Shown here one piece after another: positions 24,772 to 33,942 of a stretch of DNA of 64,000 nt. The notes beneath the pieces are model-generated. The model saw only the letters and a list, made by a program, of their open reading frames with translations, was not told where the DNA came from and did not search any database. The stretch's first letter is position 1. Each line of letters begins with the position of its first letter. Origin of the DNA: Candidatus Uhrbacteria bacterium (GTDB taxonomy: Bacteria; Patescibacteriota; Patescibacteriia; UBA9934); the NCBI GenBank assembly GCA_003453595.1, contig DMOG01000026.1, positions 1 to 64,000 of the forward strand, read 5' to 3'. The position numbers and the translations under genes are program-made.

Positions 24772-24780
24772 AGAAAATTT

Positions 24781-25719
24781 TTAAAATGATGAAGCAAAAA
24801 ATTGCAGTGAAAGTGCTAAATTAACATTATGGTCGATGGCACGCTGTGACTGATTTAATGCACAAAGAGCCTTACGCAAAGACTCAGCACTATGGCTTTT
24901 AGCCAGTGGAAGCACATATTTTGAGTCTCGCGCATCAATCAAAACGAGCAAAGCTTCATGCAACCACATCCTCCATAATTCTATCATGGATTGTACTTTC
25001 TGTTCACGCCCATCTTTTTGCTTAGTAATTTTTTCTACTAAGACCATGCGTTTATATAAAGGACTTTGTAAAAACTCTAAGGCTTCGTTGGCATCAGTCT
25101 CAAGTTCTGTACAAGTTTGTTCATCAATGCAAGCAAAAGCAACACCAGGTCGACCCATGCTTAATTGAGCCAAAAAGTCAGCACGGTCTTGTGAAAGGGT
25201 GAGTCGATCCTTGAGTTCGCCGGCGATCTCAACAATTGGCAAAGAGTGAAAAGAAATAGTTGCTACTCGCGAACGAATGGTTTCCAAAAGATTTTGCGGG
25301 TTGTGAGCAATTAAAATGATGACCGTATCTTTTGATGGTTCTTCCAAAGTTTTCAAAAGTGCATTTTGTGCTGACTTGGTCATAGCGTCAGCATTATCAA
25401 TAATCGCAATTTTTCTACCACCGCCCAAAGTGGAAAGCGACAGGGTTGACCGCAATTCTCGAATCTCATCAACAGAGATTGATGACTCATCTTGATTATT
25501 TATTCCCTCACCAACAATTGTGACATTGGTTGAAGTGTGAAGCTTGCTTGGCTCAAGTCCCAAAAGTAAAGCAGAAAATTCCTTAGCAAGCGTAGCTTTA
25601 CCCAAACCTTTCGTGCCCGTGAAGCAATAAGCCTGCCCACAATGACCAGAATCAAGGATCGACCGCAAATAAGCGATTTGCTTCTCATGACCCAAAATAG
25701 TCGAAAATCTCTGATCCAT
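24781..25719 (-). CDS. holB: DNA polymerase III delta' subunit-like ATPase
   Basis: The 312-residue protein has an AAA+ clamp-loader fold: Walker A GTKGLGKATLA near 35-45, the sensor 1 region, KIAIIDNADAMTKSAQNALLKTLEEP, and IRSRVATISF in place of the usual SRC motif. It belongs to the clamp loader that puts the sliding clamp on DNA. The last third is divergent, as is common in delta'. It starts the unit that runs on to the BNR lipoprotein. Confidence 0.9.
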   Translation of the reverse strand: MDQRFSTILGHEKQIAYLRSILDSGHCGQAYCFTGTKGLGKATLAKEFSALLLGLEPSKLHTSTNVTIVGEGINNQDESSISVDEIRELRSTLSLSTLGGGRKIAIIDNADAMTKSAQNALLKTLEEPSKDTVIILIAHNPQNLLETIRSRVATISFHSLPIVEIAGELKDRLTLSQDRADFLAQLSMGRPGVAFACIDEQTCTELETDANEALEFLQSPLYKRMVLVEKITKQKDGREQKVQSMIELWRMWLHEALLVLIDARDSKYVLPLAKSHSAESLRKALCALNQSQRAIDHNVNLALSLQFFASSF

Positions 25720-25759
25720 AGTGGAGTTATTTTATCACAAAACGCAGACGGCAGATAAA

Positions 25760-25905
25760 CTCGGTCTCTCCCCCTTTTACAAGGGGGGAGTGGGCTGTGC
25801 CCTTCGTAGCCCAGAGGGCGAAAAAGGGAGGGGGTTAATATAGCTTCCGCCTTCCGGAATAACCACCCCTAGCCCCTCCTTAAAAAGGAGGGGGAACCAA
25901 GTATT
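25760..25905. repeat. Composite repeat with two arms in opposite orientation
   Basis: It begins CTCGGTCTCTCCCCCTT..AAGGGGGGAG, goes through CCCTTCGTAGCCCAGAGGG and GGTTAATATAGCTTCC, and ends AATAACCACCCCTAGCCCCTCC TTAAAAAGGAGGGGGAACC. The same two-part structure occurs at 39821-39935. It fills the gap between holB and the promoter at 25987. Confidence 0.85.
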
Positions 25906-25986
25906 CCTAATCCCAATCTCCTCAATCCCCTCCCAACCTACTCCCCCAAAATTCCCCATTATTCGCCCAATTTTGTCGCTTTACAC

Positions 25987-26015
25987 TTGACAAAATCGCT
26001 TTTTTATGTTATATT
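25987..26015 (+). promoter_or_regulatory. Host-style promoter before the GC-rich gene at 26296
   Basis: TTGACA (25987-25992) and TATATT (26010-26015) are 17 bases apart, with AAA and a T-run in the spacer. The leader to the ATG is about 275 bases and contains a repeat. Shared form with the promoters at 12948, 12997, 37202 and 62734. Confidence 0.65.
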
Positions 26016-26063
26016 TCTCCGTTCGCATAAAGGCAGAAAGAGCCTAAAATGCGAGTTCTTTTC

Positions 26064-26175
26064 CACTTTGTCATCCCCTGGCTTGACCCTCCTATGCCTG
26101 CAAGGCTACGGAAGGGCTAGCCAGAGGATCCACCGACAGAAAATTTGCTGGATTCCTGCTTTCGCAGGAATGACA
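26064..26175. repeat. Repeat element in the leader of the GC-rich gene
   Basis: The stretch contains TCATCCCCTGGCTTGACC with GGCTAGCCAGAGGATCC, CTGCAAGGCTACGG, and TGGATTCCTGCTTTCGCAGG, the last a common bacterial interspersed hairpin. The switch to GC-rich sequence comes within 20 bases after it. Confidence 0.75.
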
Positions 26176-26295
26176 AAAAAATCTAGTTCTACAAAGCCCC
26201 GCCGGGCGAGGTCAAGTTCGACCTTGTCTGGCATCTGTTCGAAAACACCGGCCCAAAAGGCCACCAACGCCCTCAAAAAGGGCAAGGAGGCCGAA

Positions 26296-27018
26296 ATGGC
26301 CGAAGAGAAGAAAAACGGGAAGCGTCAGGGCCCAGCCCTGTTCCTCTATCGCGGTCGAAAGGAGTGCGAAGAGCACCCCCTGACCGCGGACGAGCAGACC
26401 CTGGCCGACGCCCTGCGCGCCATGGCCACCATGGCCAACCAGGATCCGGCCGTCATGGCCAAGGTCCTGGAGATCGCCAAGGCCGCCCGTGCCCAGACCG
26501 AGCAGGCCCAGCTCAGCTGGTTGCTCGAGAACAAGCCGGACCAACTGGTCTACAAGGCCAAGTACGATGTCCGACGCTTCCTCCAGCCCACGGACATGGC
26601 CTGCCAGGCCGTACTCGAGGCGGCGGGCAAGTCCGGGATATACCGCAAGTGGCGCGAAGGCGACACCTGGAAGGACTCCGGGACCTTCCCCTACCGGTAC
26701 GAGCTGGACAAAAAGACTGGCATGATCCGGCTCTCGTCCAACCTCGTCGCGGCAGCCCGCGTGATGTACTTCATCGCGGGTAGTCAGAAGAAGGGCGTCC
26801 GCATGTCCTTCGCCGAGACCGGTGACCGGCTGGTCGCTCTGGGTGCCCTGACCCAGAAGCAGCTGGCGGACATCCGCAAGCAAGCCGGTCCGCTGGCCGT
26901 CAAGGCCGGTGGCTCGGAGCAGGAACTCGAATTCCGACCGACAGCCGGGCGCCAGTTGGCGCAGGCCAAGGGAGGTGGCCTCACCGCCACCATGGCCGAG
27001 ATGGCCGGCAAGGGCTAG
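26296..27018 (+). CDS. Hypothetical GC-rich gene, probable acquired cassette
   Basis: The 240-residue product is not recognised. It is soluble, Ala-rich and basic, with helical stretches (about 25-80) and a Gly/Ala-rich C-terminus (about 195-240); an Asp- and Tyr-containing middle (GIYRKWREGDTW, FPYRYELDK) may form a compact domain. AAGGAGG at 26284-26290 fixes the start at 26296. Almost every third codon position is G or C, unlike holB on one side and the TrmB gene on the other. It has a host-style promoter upstream and a strong AT-rich terminator downstream. An in-frame extension up to 25987 has no separate start signal. Confidence 0.7.
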   Translation: MAEEKKNGKRQGPALFLYRGRKECEEHPLTADEQTLADALRAMATMANQDPAVMAKVLEIAKAARAQTEQAQLSWLLENKPDQLVYKAKYDVRRFLQPTDMACQAVLEAAGKSGIYRKWREGDTWKDSGTFPYRYELDKKTGMIRLSSNLVAAARVMYFIAGSQKKGVRMSFAETGDRLVALGALTQKQLADIRKQAGPLAVKAGGSEQELEFRPTAGRQLAQAKGGGLTATMAEMAGKG

Positions 27019-27156
27019 ACCACTTCCCGCGTGCAGGACACAATCGTTGAGACCAACTACCCCAGAGTCTCCGATTGCCTGTACGCGGGTCACGCAGAGT
27101 TTATGATGCGAATCATCATAAGTTCTGAGTGACCTGAAAATTTGAGAGAGATTATT

Positions 27157-27200
27157 AAAAAACACTTTAGATTTGTTTATGGCAAATCTAAGGTGTTTTT
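27157..27200 (+). terminator. Terminator of the gene at 26296
   Basis: AAACACTTTAGATTTG pairs with CAAATCTAAGGTGTTT around a 7-base loop, then TT. It is AT-rich and in host style, about 140 bases after the stop codon. The gap 27019-27156 holds no gene. Confidence 0.85.
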
Positions 27201-27448
27201 ACACAGCAACCTGGAGGTTGATGGATTTCTTCTGACAATCATTTAATGTTATCAGGAGGATTTGGAACCTCAAGTTCTAGGACCTGGCCTTGGCTAGCTC
27301 CCAGTACACACCCGAGGTTCCTCGGGGCATATTTCTTCGGAAGTCACTGCCCCACATGTTCCTAGCTAGTCTAGGAGCTCTACATCACCTCCAGATTGCT
27401 GTGCCTAAAAAACACGCATTCCAAAAACCCGCACACCCAGGAGAGAAG
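27201..27448. other. Long untranslated leader of the gene at 27449
   Basis: No gene is supported here, although the frame is open upward. It contains a perfect CCCGAGG TT CCTCGGG hairpin near 27311-27326 and CTAGCTAGTCTAGGAGCT. A clear promoter is not seen; TTCTGACAATCATTTAATGTTATC near 27229 is a weak candidate. AGGAGAG at 27439-27445 is the ribosome binding site. Confidence 0.45.
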
Positions 27449-28033
27449 ATGACGCAGTTTGTATCCGACCGGAACGGTCGCGTCGTGGTCGGGGCCTCCT
27501 GCCCCGACATCGGCGAGCTCGGCCTGGCCAACCTGTACGACGACGGAGACGAGGTTGCCCAGTCGTACGACCCCCTGCGGCGGTGCAAGCCGCTCGTCGA
27601 CGAAGTCGATGAGGACTGCCTCGCGCTCGAAGAGATCAACCTCGACGAGGCGCAAGCCCCGTGGTGGTATGACTTCTGCGATGAGCGCGAGGCGATCGAG
27701 CCCGACGAAGACGATGCCCCGACCGAGGCCACCCTGCCGGCCGACGCGGACAACGACGACGACCTCGACGAGCTCGACGCCATGGCCGAGCATGTCGCCA
27801 AGGGTTTCGACATGGAGATCCTGGAGGAACGCGCGTTGCGTGCCCACCTCCAGGACAGAGATCCCGGCCGCCAGCCGGCCAACAAGGGGGGGAGCTGGAT
27901 CCATCGGCGCCCCCGGCAGTGGGTCGTGGCTCGTGGCCACGACTCCATCCTGCAGGCCACGCCCCGTCGGACGCCCAAGGCGTTCTGCGAGGCCGAGCGG
28001 CTCGCCGACATCCTCGCCGAGGCCACGGCCTAG
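27449..28033 (+). CDS. Hypothetical acidic GC-rich gene, probable acquired cassette
   Basis: The 194-residue product is not recognised. Its first two thirds are very acidic (many Asp and Glu between about 40 and 135, such as PDEDDAPTE and NDDDLDELDAM) and its last third is basic (RRPRQWVVARG, TPRRTPKAFC). Cys18, Cys46, Cys57 and Cys73 are spread out. AGGAGAGAAG precedes the ATG. Codon use is that of a GC-rich organism. It may be a protein that mimics nucleic acid or binds a basic partner, but that is only a guess from the charge. A palindrome and an inverted repeat follow. Confidence 0.65.
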   Translation: MTQFVSDRNGRVVVGASCPDIGELGLANLYDDGDEVAQSYDPLRRCKPLVDEVDEDCLALEEINLDEAQAPWWYDFCDEREAIEPDEDDAPTEATLPADADNDDDLDELDAMAEHVAKGFDMEILEERALRAHLQDRDPGRQPANKGGSWIHRRPRQWVVARGHDSILQATPRRTPKAFCEAERLADILAEATA

Positions 28034-28053
28034 TCGCGGACTCGACCTACTAT

Positions 28054-28079
28054 GCCCCCGACACAGCTGTGTCGGGGGC
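28054..28079. repeat. Perfect 26-bp palindrome after the gene at 27449
   Basis: Bases 28054-28066 and 28067-28079 are exact reverse complements, GC-rich (GCCCCCGACACAG half). No T-run follows, so it is a weak terminator at most. It lies 20 bases after the stop codon. Confidence 0.75.
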
Positions 28080-28093
28080 GTTGCGCGTTCTAA

Positions 28094-28162
28094 ATGGGGT
28101 CAGGTCTTTACTCGGAACACCTCATATCGATTTGGGTGTTCCGAGTAAAGACCTGACCCCAT
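28094..28162. repeat. Perfect inverted repeat with 28-bp arms (GGGGTCAGGTCTTTACTC type)
   Basis: Arms 28094-28121 and 28135-28162 match exactly around a 13-base spacer. Almost the same element is at 56504-56570, with an identical spacer length and a different spacer sequence. It looks like a REPIN or small non-autonomous element. Confidence 0.92.
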
Positions 28163-28164
28163 CT

Positions 28165-28938
28165 TTATTCCTCCTGTCCTATTTTCGCCAGCCTCACTGC
28201 TTCATTCCAGGCTAGCTCTAGTGTTGCTCGGGCAGTGTCGGCTATTGTTTTGGATTGGATTTCGACAGCGATAATCCCTTGAGTGTATGAGAATAAGACA
28301 AGTCTATCGCCACAGACTGTCATCTCCCCTTTGATATCAATCAAATCTGGATCAATAACCACATATTCAAAATTATTTAGCAGATCCAAATGCGATACAT
28401 CTTGTTTTGTGGCTATAATGGTTTTTACTTTTCTATCTTTCCTTTTGAGTTCCCTAGCATGCTCCTGCTCTTTGGCTGGATCATACAATTTCTTGAGCGT
28501 ATCAAGCCCAACAATCTGAATCATATCCTCATCAAGCATCTCATACTCAGTCTGCATGGCTCGCAAGCCAGTCACCCGCTCAAAATATCGAATCTTTGGC
28601 TTGGCGCTGTCTTGATTATAAAAAACCTGCAGTCTAGTAATTACTTCATTTGCCCGCATTTGACGCTTTTGTAGTTCCCTTTGTTGCAACTCTAAAAGCG
28701 TCAAAATTGACCCTGGTGCTTCTGCTCTGTACTGTCGTTGATCCTCGGATGATACCAAAGTAATCATTCCCTTTTTGCGCAAACTTTCTAAAACAGAATA
28801 GGTTGTGGCTCGATTGATATTTGCTTTAACTCCAATCTCGTTTGCACCAGTTGGCCCAAACTCCAAAGCCGTGACATAAATCACAGCTTCATTGTGCGTG
28901 AATCCCAGTTGTACTAAATCAATTATCAAATCTTGCAT
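28165..28938 (-). CDS. TrmB-like transcription regulator
   Basis: The 257-residue protein has an N-terminal winged helix-turn-helix (about 5-65: LIIDLVQLGFTHNEAVIYVTAL and the recognition-like NINRATTYSVLESLRKKG, in shortened form). A coiled segment and a C-terminal sensor-like domain follow (about 105-255). TrmB proteins control sugar metabolism genes. It overlaps the start side of the glycosyltransferase gene by 13 bases, so it is in the same transcript as mreB and the glycosyltransferase. The ligand is unknown. Confidence 0.85.
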   Translation of the reverse strand: MQDLIIDLVQLGFTHNEAVIYVTALEFGPTGANEIGVKANINRATTYSVLESLRKKGMITLVSSEDQRQYRAEAPGSILTLLELQQRELQKRQMRANEVITRLQVFYNQDSAKPKIRYFERVTGLRAMQTEYEMLDEDMIQIVGLDTLKKLYDPAKEQEHARELKRKDRKVKTIIATKQDVSHLDLLNNFEYVVIDPDLIDIKGEMTVCGDRLVLFSYTQGIIAVEIQSKTIADTARATLELAWNEAVRLAKIGQEE

Positions 28939-30008
28939 ACATCCCTAATTGCTTTCCAAGTTTTCTGAGCTGTCTTTTCCCATGAAAAAAACTTAATTCT
29001 TTCATAGCCTTTTCTTATCAACAAAGCGCGCTGATCATCAGTCATTGCTTCCAAAGCATCAATCCAAGCATCAGCATCTGTTGGTGACGCAAATATGGCA
29101 CTGTCTGCGCATACTTCGCGTAGAGCTGGAATGTCAGAGGCAATCACTGGCACACCAGCATCCATAGCTTCCAAAGCTGGTAAACCAAATCCTTCGTAGC
29201 TTGATGGAAATGTGTAAGCCCAGGCGCCAGAAAGTAAATCATTCATATCCTCAACATAACCTAAAACCTCAATTCTATCTTTAAATTCTGATCCTTTAAT
29301 ACGCTCCATAATACGGTCAGCGCCATCGCCTGGCTTACCAGCAATCTTTAGCATCAGATCAGACTTTGGGTGTAAAGCACAATATGCATCAAAAACATCA
29401 ATTAAAAACTCAATATTTTTCTTTGTCTCCACTCTGCCAATTGTTAGCAAATAATGAGGTAACCTGACATTGGACTCGATTCCTATTCTTCGCATCCCAA
29501 GTCGAGTAATCCTTATGCGATTTACCGGAACTTTATAAACACTTACTAGGTCATCACAGGTTGTTTCTGACACACATAAAATTTTGTCAGCCACCCGCAC
29601 AGCCCACCAAATTGCTAGCCGCTGACGGAGGCGAACAAAAAATGTATACACCTCTGGTACATGGACAAAGGCAATGTCATGGATGGTGTTCACAATTGTT
29701 GTTCGCAAAGCTCCCAGCGGAATTTCATGAGCTGGAGAGAAAAATATATCCGGCGGATTTACCAAAAGTTCAAAGCTCAAACGCAGATGAGTCCAGCCTT
29801 TTTTGATCAATGGCAATTTTAAAATCTTCCATTCCCAACCGGTTGGCAAATCACCAAGACCTGCAATAACTTCACTTGAATATAAAAACACCCGCTCGCT
29901 ATCTCGGAGCGGTAGTTTTTTCATTTCACTAATTAACTCAAAAACATAATTTTCAACACCAGTGTATTGAGTTCGGGCCAAGGCGTTTACTTCGATTCCC
30001 AAAATCAT
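28926..30008 (-). CDS. GT4-type glycosyltransferase
   Basis: The 360-residue protein has the GT-B fold: N-terminal GVENYVFEL, HEIPLGAL and HDIAFVHVPE, then LTIGRVETKKN, and C-terminal PSSYEGFGLPALEAMDAGVPVIASD with the donor-binding glutamates. It transfers a sugar from a nucleotide sugar to a glycan. The start at 30008 is chosen because it follows the mreB stop codon by one base (TAGTATG). Its relation to cell shape is suggested only by the mreB neighbourhood. Confidence 0.9.
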   Translation of the reverse strand: MILGIEVNALARTQYTGVENYVFELISEMKKLPLRDSERVFLYSSEVIAGLGDLPTGWEWKILKLPLIKKGWTHLRLSFELLVNPPDIFFSPAHEIPLGALRTTIVNTIHDIAFVHVPEVYTFFVRLRQRLAIWWAVRVADKILCVSETTCDDLVSVYKVPVNRIRITRLGMRRIGIESNVRLPHYLLTIGRVETKKNIEFLIDVFDAYCALHPKSDLMLKIAGKPGDGADRIMERIKGSEFKDRIEVLGYVEDMNDLLSGAWAYTFPSSYEGFGLPALEAMDAGVPVIASDIPALREVCADSAIFASPTDADAWIDALEAMTDDQRALLIRKGYERIKFFSWEKTAQKTWKAIRDVCKI

Positions 30009-30009
30009 A

Positions 30010-31014
30010 CTAACCAGTAAACACACTGCGTTTGTAAGCATCCAAATTATCCAAAGCAATTCCTGTGCCCTTAGCCACACAAAGCTGGGCCTCTTCTGCT
30101 AAATATGTCGGCACTCCAGTTGCCTCAGCAATGAGTCGATCAAAGTTTCGTAACTGAGCACTGCCACCAGAAATAACAATTCCCTTATCCATAACATCAG
30201 CCGAAAGCTCTGGTGGGGTTTTATAAAGCACTTCTTTAATTGATCCTAAAATCCCTTCCAAAAGTGGTTGGATCGCCTCGGTAACATCATCAGAGGTGAC
30301 AATCATAATCTTTGGCAATCCGGTAATCATGTCCCGTCCTTTTACTTCCATTTCTAGCTTATCTTCAAGATATAGTGCAGAACCAACGCGAATCTTAATG
30401 TCTTCAGCGGTCCGCTCTCCCACGGCTAGGTTATATTTTTTTCTTATATGGTCCATTAGCGCATGATCAAACTTTACGCCACCAATGCGCACAGAATCTG
30501 ATGTCACAATTCCACCAAGTGAGATTACCGCCACCTCGGTTGTTCCTCCGCCGATTTCAACAACCATGTGACCGGACGGACTACCAATAGGGATATTGGC
30601 TCCAATAGCAGCTACAATTGGCTGACGGATAATATAGGCAGATTTTGCACCAGCCGAAAGTGCAGCATCAATAACTGCCCGGCGTTCTGTTGAAGTAATC
30701 CCGCCAGGAACAGCAATCATCACTTCTGGACGGAAAAGCCGCATTCCTCCCAAAGCTTTGTTAATAAAATAACGAAGCATTGCTTCTGTTGTTTTATAGT
30801 CAGCAATGACTCCGTCTTTAAGCGGGCGTTGAGCAACAATTGTATCTGGCGTTCGGCCAAGCATGTCCTTGGCCTCTTTTCCCACGGCCAAAACCTTTCT
30901 GTCACTTTTAGAAACTGCCACAACTGATGGTTCATTGATAATAATTCCACGCTTTGGAATGTATACCAGAACCGTGGTTGTACCAAGATCAATTCCAATT
31001 TTTTTGTCGAACAT
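30010..31014 (-). CDS. mreB: Actin-like cell-shape protein MreB
   Basis: The 334-residue protein has the actin-fold phosphate motifs: GIDLGTTTV at about 7-15, MVVEIGGGTTEVAVIS in the middle and VISGGSAQLRNF near 280. It polymerises under the membrane and directs cell-wall synthesis. AGGAGG lies before the ATG. MreC/D and RodA are not next to it in the window; instead a glycosyltransferase and a TrmB regulator follow on the same transcript. Confidence 0.96.
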   Translation of the reverse strand: MFDKKIGIDLGTTTVLVYIPKRGIIINEPSVVAVSKSDRKVLAVGKEAKDMLGRTPDTIVAQRPLKDGVIADYKTTEAMLRYFINKALGGMRLFRPEVMIAVPGGITSTERRAVIDAALSAGAKSAYIIRQPIVAAIGANIPIGSPSGHMVVEIGGGTTEVAVISLGGIVTSDSVRIGGVKFDHALMDHIRKKYNLAVGERTAEDIKIRVGSALYLEDKLEMEVKGRDMITGLPKIMIVTSDDVTEAIQPLLEGILGSIKEVLYKTPPELSADVMDKGIVISGGSAQLRNFDRLIAEATGVPTYLAEEAQLCVAKGTGIALDNLDAYKRSVFTG

Positions 31015-31058
31015 AGAAATAAACCTCCTGCTATCCTAACTCATTCTAGCGCAATTAT

Positions 31059-33056
31059 TTAAAACTGTACTAAGAACTCCAAGTCCTGAACTAAATCTGT
31101 GTTCAAGTAATATGAATTATCTCCATACCCTTCTGAGCTCTCCGATGGCTGTGCAGCTCTTAATTTTTTACCAAAATCAAGGTCTAAAGTCAACGGGGCC
31201 TGTTGAGAACCTATTTGCTTAAAAACAGTCAAATCATATGAATTCTTAGCAATCGCCTGATCAACACTATCTGGTAGTCGATAATGAAATGATAGAGTTT
31301 TGTTTTCTCCTGGTTCAATCACAATATAAGCCCCAAATCTTTGCATGTCAGACTCTTTAGCAGAAGATGCATCAGCACCATTTGTAGAAATAAGTTGGCT
31401 TCCAAGTGGGGCTATAACGCTTGTATAACTTTGATATCTGGTCGTACGCCAATTAAAATCTCCGTTATGATGATAAGTGATATCAACATAGGCCTCATAA
31501 TGATCATCGACTTTTTCAATAGCATATTCGATTTCCTTTGACATGGCATGATCAGTTTTCAATGCACCCATATTTGCGTCCACTACCATTAAATAATCAT
31601 CAGAGTCAGAAATGTCCATAATCGACGCCCAGCCAGCGTCTTCAAAAACAACCTGAGTCTGAGCATCAAAGCTATAAAGCGCCATCTGCTTTTGGGTAAA
31701 CATTGATGAGAAAACATTTATAAGCGCCGGCAATTGGGCAATTTGTGTATTCATCAATCGCGCCATTATCTCATCCATTAAATCATTAATGATTTCTTTT
31801 CGATCCTCCCAGGCAACTCCTGACTCAACAAATCCATATTCAACTTCATACTCCAAAGTCTCAGTGAAGTTTTCACTGGTAAATGTAGTACCATCAACCG
31901 TGATATCGCCAACTATATTCAAAAGATTTTCAATTACTGTTGGGGTCAAGCCAATCACGCCGTGTATCTCTGGAACTGGCAGACCGGCAAAAGCATACTC
32001 CTGTCGAAGAAGTTGAACTGATGTTTTTGAAGATTCTGCAAAATCAGGCGCCCAATTTGCATCCCTAAAGTACCAGGTATCCAAGCCTAAATAATCTGAA
32101 ATTGCTTGTGGTGGCACAACATTATATGCATCGCTTTCAACTAATTCATCGATTGAATATGTATTATCAGTTGAAATATCCAATATTTCACCATCACGAA
32201 TCTGAAGAAGTCCATAGACTCCCATAAAACCACCTCCCGGACGCATTTCGGTGTTGTTTAAAAACAACAATAGCCACTGTCTGTCACTACCAACCCCTGC
32301 TAACTCATCGATTGACTGAGCAAACGGAGTAATAAGCTCAACCGCCGCATAAATACTTGGCAAAATTTCTTGCAGTTGATCAACCACTGTTTGCATTGAA
32401 CCAATTAATTGTTCATCCTTAAGCTGGTTTAATTCTTCCTGAGCAAGTGTTACCTGAATTTTCGCCTGTGCCAAATCTGGTGCAATGGATTGGAGTGTTT
32501 GCAACATCTCGACCCGTACCTGAGCTGGCAATGTGTTAAATGTATATGACTTTTCCAGGCCAGGAATTTCATCAAGCGTTTCCTGTATTTTTTCAAGCGA
32601 ACTATAAACATCAGATGCAATTAAAAGCGCATCATCAATAACATTAACCAAGGCAACGCCTGTATCTACTAACACAACCAAGGCATGAACTTGATCGCCA
32701 ACCCACGGTAAAACAGTCAGTGGCTTAGCAATCCAAAGACATGTTTGAGCTGTATGAAGGTCCATCTGCGCTTGCCAAACATCAATTTGAGCCTCATCAA
32801 ATTCAAATGCCAATGCATGTTCCTGGGCACTTTCCAGCGCAGACTTGGCGTCAAGAGCTGAGGCGACAAATCGTCCAATAAATAAAAGCGCGATCAAAAC
32901 TAAAACAATAATAATTCCCAACACAGTCGCCACTCCAACTTTTTTTCTGCGAGATGGTAGCCTGGGCGGTTCATAGGAAACCAAAGGTTCAATTTCGCTG
33001 ACCTCAGGCCCAGACAAAGCATCTGGTGTTTCCAAAAAATTTAATCCTCGATTCAT
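31059..33056 (-). CDS. DUF4012 membrane protein
   Basis: The protein begins MNRGLNFLETPDAL at 33056 and is about 665 residues long. After a cytoplasmic part with a basic stretch (RRKK near 40) it has one transmembrane helix (about 44-64). A helical region follows and then the DUF4012 domain (NNTEMRPGGGFMGVYGLL, GLTPTVIENLLNIVGDITV). DUF4012 proteins are common in Patescibacteria near glycan genes, and their function is unknown. An upstream ATG would add 28 residues (MLRDLDKMSK..), but these are encoded by the 73-bp direct repeat and are not likely to be native. Confidence 0.88.
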   Translation of the reverse strand: MNRGLNFLETPDALSGPEVSEIEPLVSYEPPRLPSRRKKVGVATVLGIIIVLVLIALLFIGRFVASALDAKSALESAQEHALAFEFDEAQIDVWQAQMDLHTAQTCLWIAKPLTVLPWVGDQVHALVVLVDTGVALVNVIDDALLIASDVYSSLEKIQETLDEIPGLEKSYTFNTLPAQVRVEMLQTLQSIAPDLAQAKIQVTLAQEELNQLKDEQLIGSMQTVVDQLQEILPSIYAAVELITPFAQSIDELAGVGSDRQWLLLFLNNTEMRPGGGFMGVYGLLQIRDGEILDISTDNTYSIDELVESDAYNVVPPQAISDYLGLDTWYFRDANWAPDFAESSKTSVQLLRQEYAFAGLPVPEIHGVIGLTPTVIENLLNIVGDITVDGTTFTSENFTETLEYEVEYGFVESGVAWEDRKEIINDLMDEIMARLMNTQIAQLPALINVFSSMFTQKQMALYSFDAQTQVVFEDAGWASIMDISDSDDYLMVVDANMGALKTDHAMSKEIEYAIEKVDDHYEAYVDITYHHNGDFNWRTTRYQSYTSVIAPLGSQLISTNGADASSAKESDMQRFGAYIVIEPGENKTLSFHYRLPDSVDQAIAKNSYDLTVFKQIGSQQAPLTLDLDFGKKLRAAQPSESSEGYGDNSYYLNTDLVQDLEFLVQF

Positions 33057-33085
33057 GAAAACATTATAGCAGTTTCGCGAAACTA

Positions 33086-33158
33086 AGTCAGTTAGACTTA
33101 GACACAGAGACTTAGACATTTTGTCTAAGTCTCGAAGCACTTTAGCTTGATTTTATTG
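33086..33158. repeat. 73-bp direct repeat, copy A, flanking the RAYT gene
   Basis: It contains two GACTTAGACA units and a palindrome GACTTAGACA TTT TGTCTAAGTC followed by TCGAAGCACTTTAGCTTG. Copy B at 33943-34015 has the same length with 6 differences. Three of these are the palindrome centre, TTT here and AAA there. Confidence 0.92.
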
Positions 33159-33204
33159 ATTTTTTTTTATTTTGTATAATCCTTTTCAGCTATATTTCAA
33201 TAGA

Positions 33205-33816
33205 CTAGATCTTCAATCCAAAATCAATATTCATAGGACAACCATATTTTATCCAATCGATTAAAAACTTGTCATACTCTTCACTACAGTCAAATTCATC
33301 ATAGATTGATTGGCTATTACAGACATTATTACATTTACTAAATAATCTTGGATAACTAGACCATTGATAATTCTGTAAATATTTAATGGCTTCTTGCACA
33401 TTATCGACACCCTTCACCTTCCAATCTGGAAATAAGTATTTTAATGGATTCAAATGGATATATCGTGATATATGCAATAAATATCCATCATTATCAATTT
33501 CCTTAACCTTATAAGGTCCTTCGAATATACACCCAGTTCTTCGACTTATATCGTTATATCTGACAGTCGAGCTTATCCCAATTTTTTGCATAAACTTAGA
33601 TATTCCTCCGTCAATTTTCTGCCTTAATAACAAATGAAAATGGTTATCCATCAAACAATAACAAACAATATCGACTAATTGTTTACTTTTATTAAACCTC
33701 TTAAGGTTATACAAGAAAAATTTTCGATCATAATCACTTTTAAACAGTGGCTGCTTATCAACGCTTCTATTATATATATGGTAAAAACCATCATTAACTA
33801 AATTTTCGCGACGCAT
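33205..33816 (-). CDS. REP-associated tyrosine transposase (RAYT, Y1_Tnp family)
   Basis: The 203-residue protein begins MRRENLVNDGFYHIYNRSVD and has the HUH motif in YCLMDNHFHLLLR (His-Phe-His near 57-59), plus the catalytic-tyrosine region ISRYIHLNPLKY near 121-132. The family is related to IS200/IS605 TnpA and works on REP-type palindromes at the genome's repeats. It lies between two 73-bp direct repeats with an inner palindrome, which are the likely ends it recognises. The gene is intact. Confidence 0.93.
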   Translation of the reverse strand: MRRENLVNDGFYHIYNRSVDKQPLFKSDYDRKFFLYNLKRFNKSKQLVDIVCYCLMDNHFHLLLRQKIDGGISKFMQKIGISSTVRYNDISRRTGCIFEGPYKVKEIDNDGYLLHISRYIHLNPLKYLFPDWKVKGVDNVQEAIKYLQNYQWSSYPRLFSKCNNVCNSQSIYDEFDCSEEYDKFLIDWIKYGCPMNIDFGLKI

Positions 33817-33942
33817 AATTAATTTGTTAAGAATAAAATAACCCCAGCTGTTTTATCAGCTTGGGAGTGTGTTTGCTTATCTATTGCACCAAAAATACAT
33901 TCTAAAGTCAATATAAGTTGTGCATATCCAATCAAGTGTCTT

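Noticed and set aside
27290..27448. N-terminal extension of the gene at 27449 from 27290
   Set aside because: No ribosome binding site and a different codon use; AGGAGAG stands before 27449.
26212..28148. Long open frames in other phases over the two GC-rich genes at 26296 and 27449
   Set aside because: They have no ribosome binding site and low-complexity products; the chosen frames have start signals.
33057..33140. N-terminal extension of the DUF4012 protein (MLRDLDKMSK..)
   Set aside because: It is encoded by the 73-bp direct repeat and the region before it; the ATG at 33056 has the normal start of the family.
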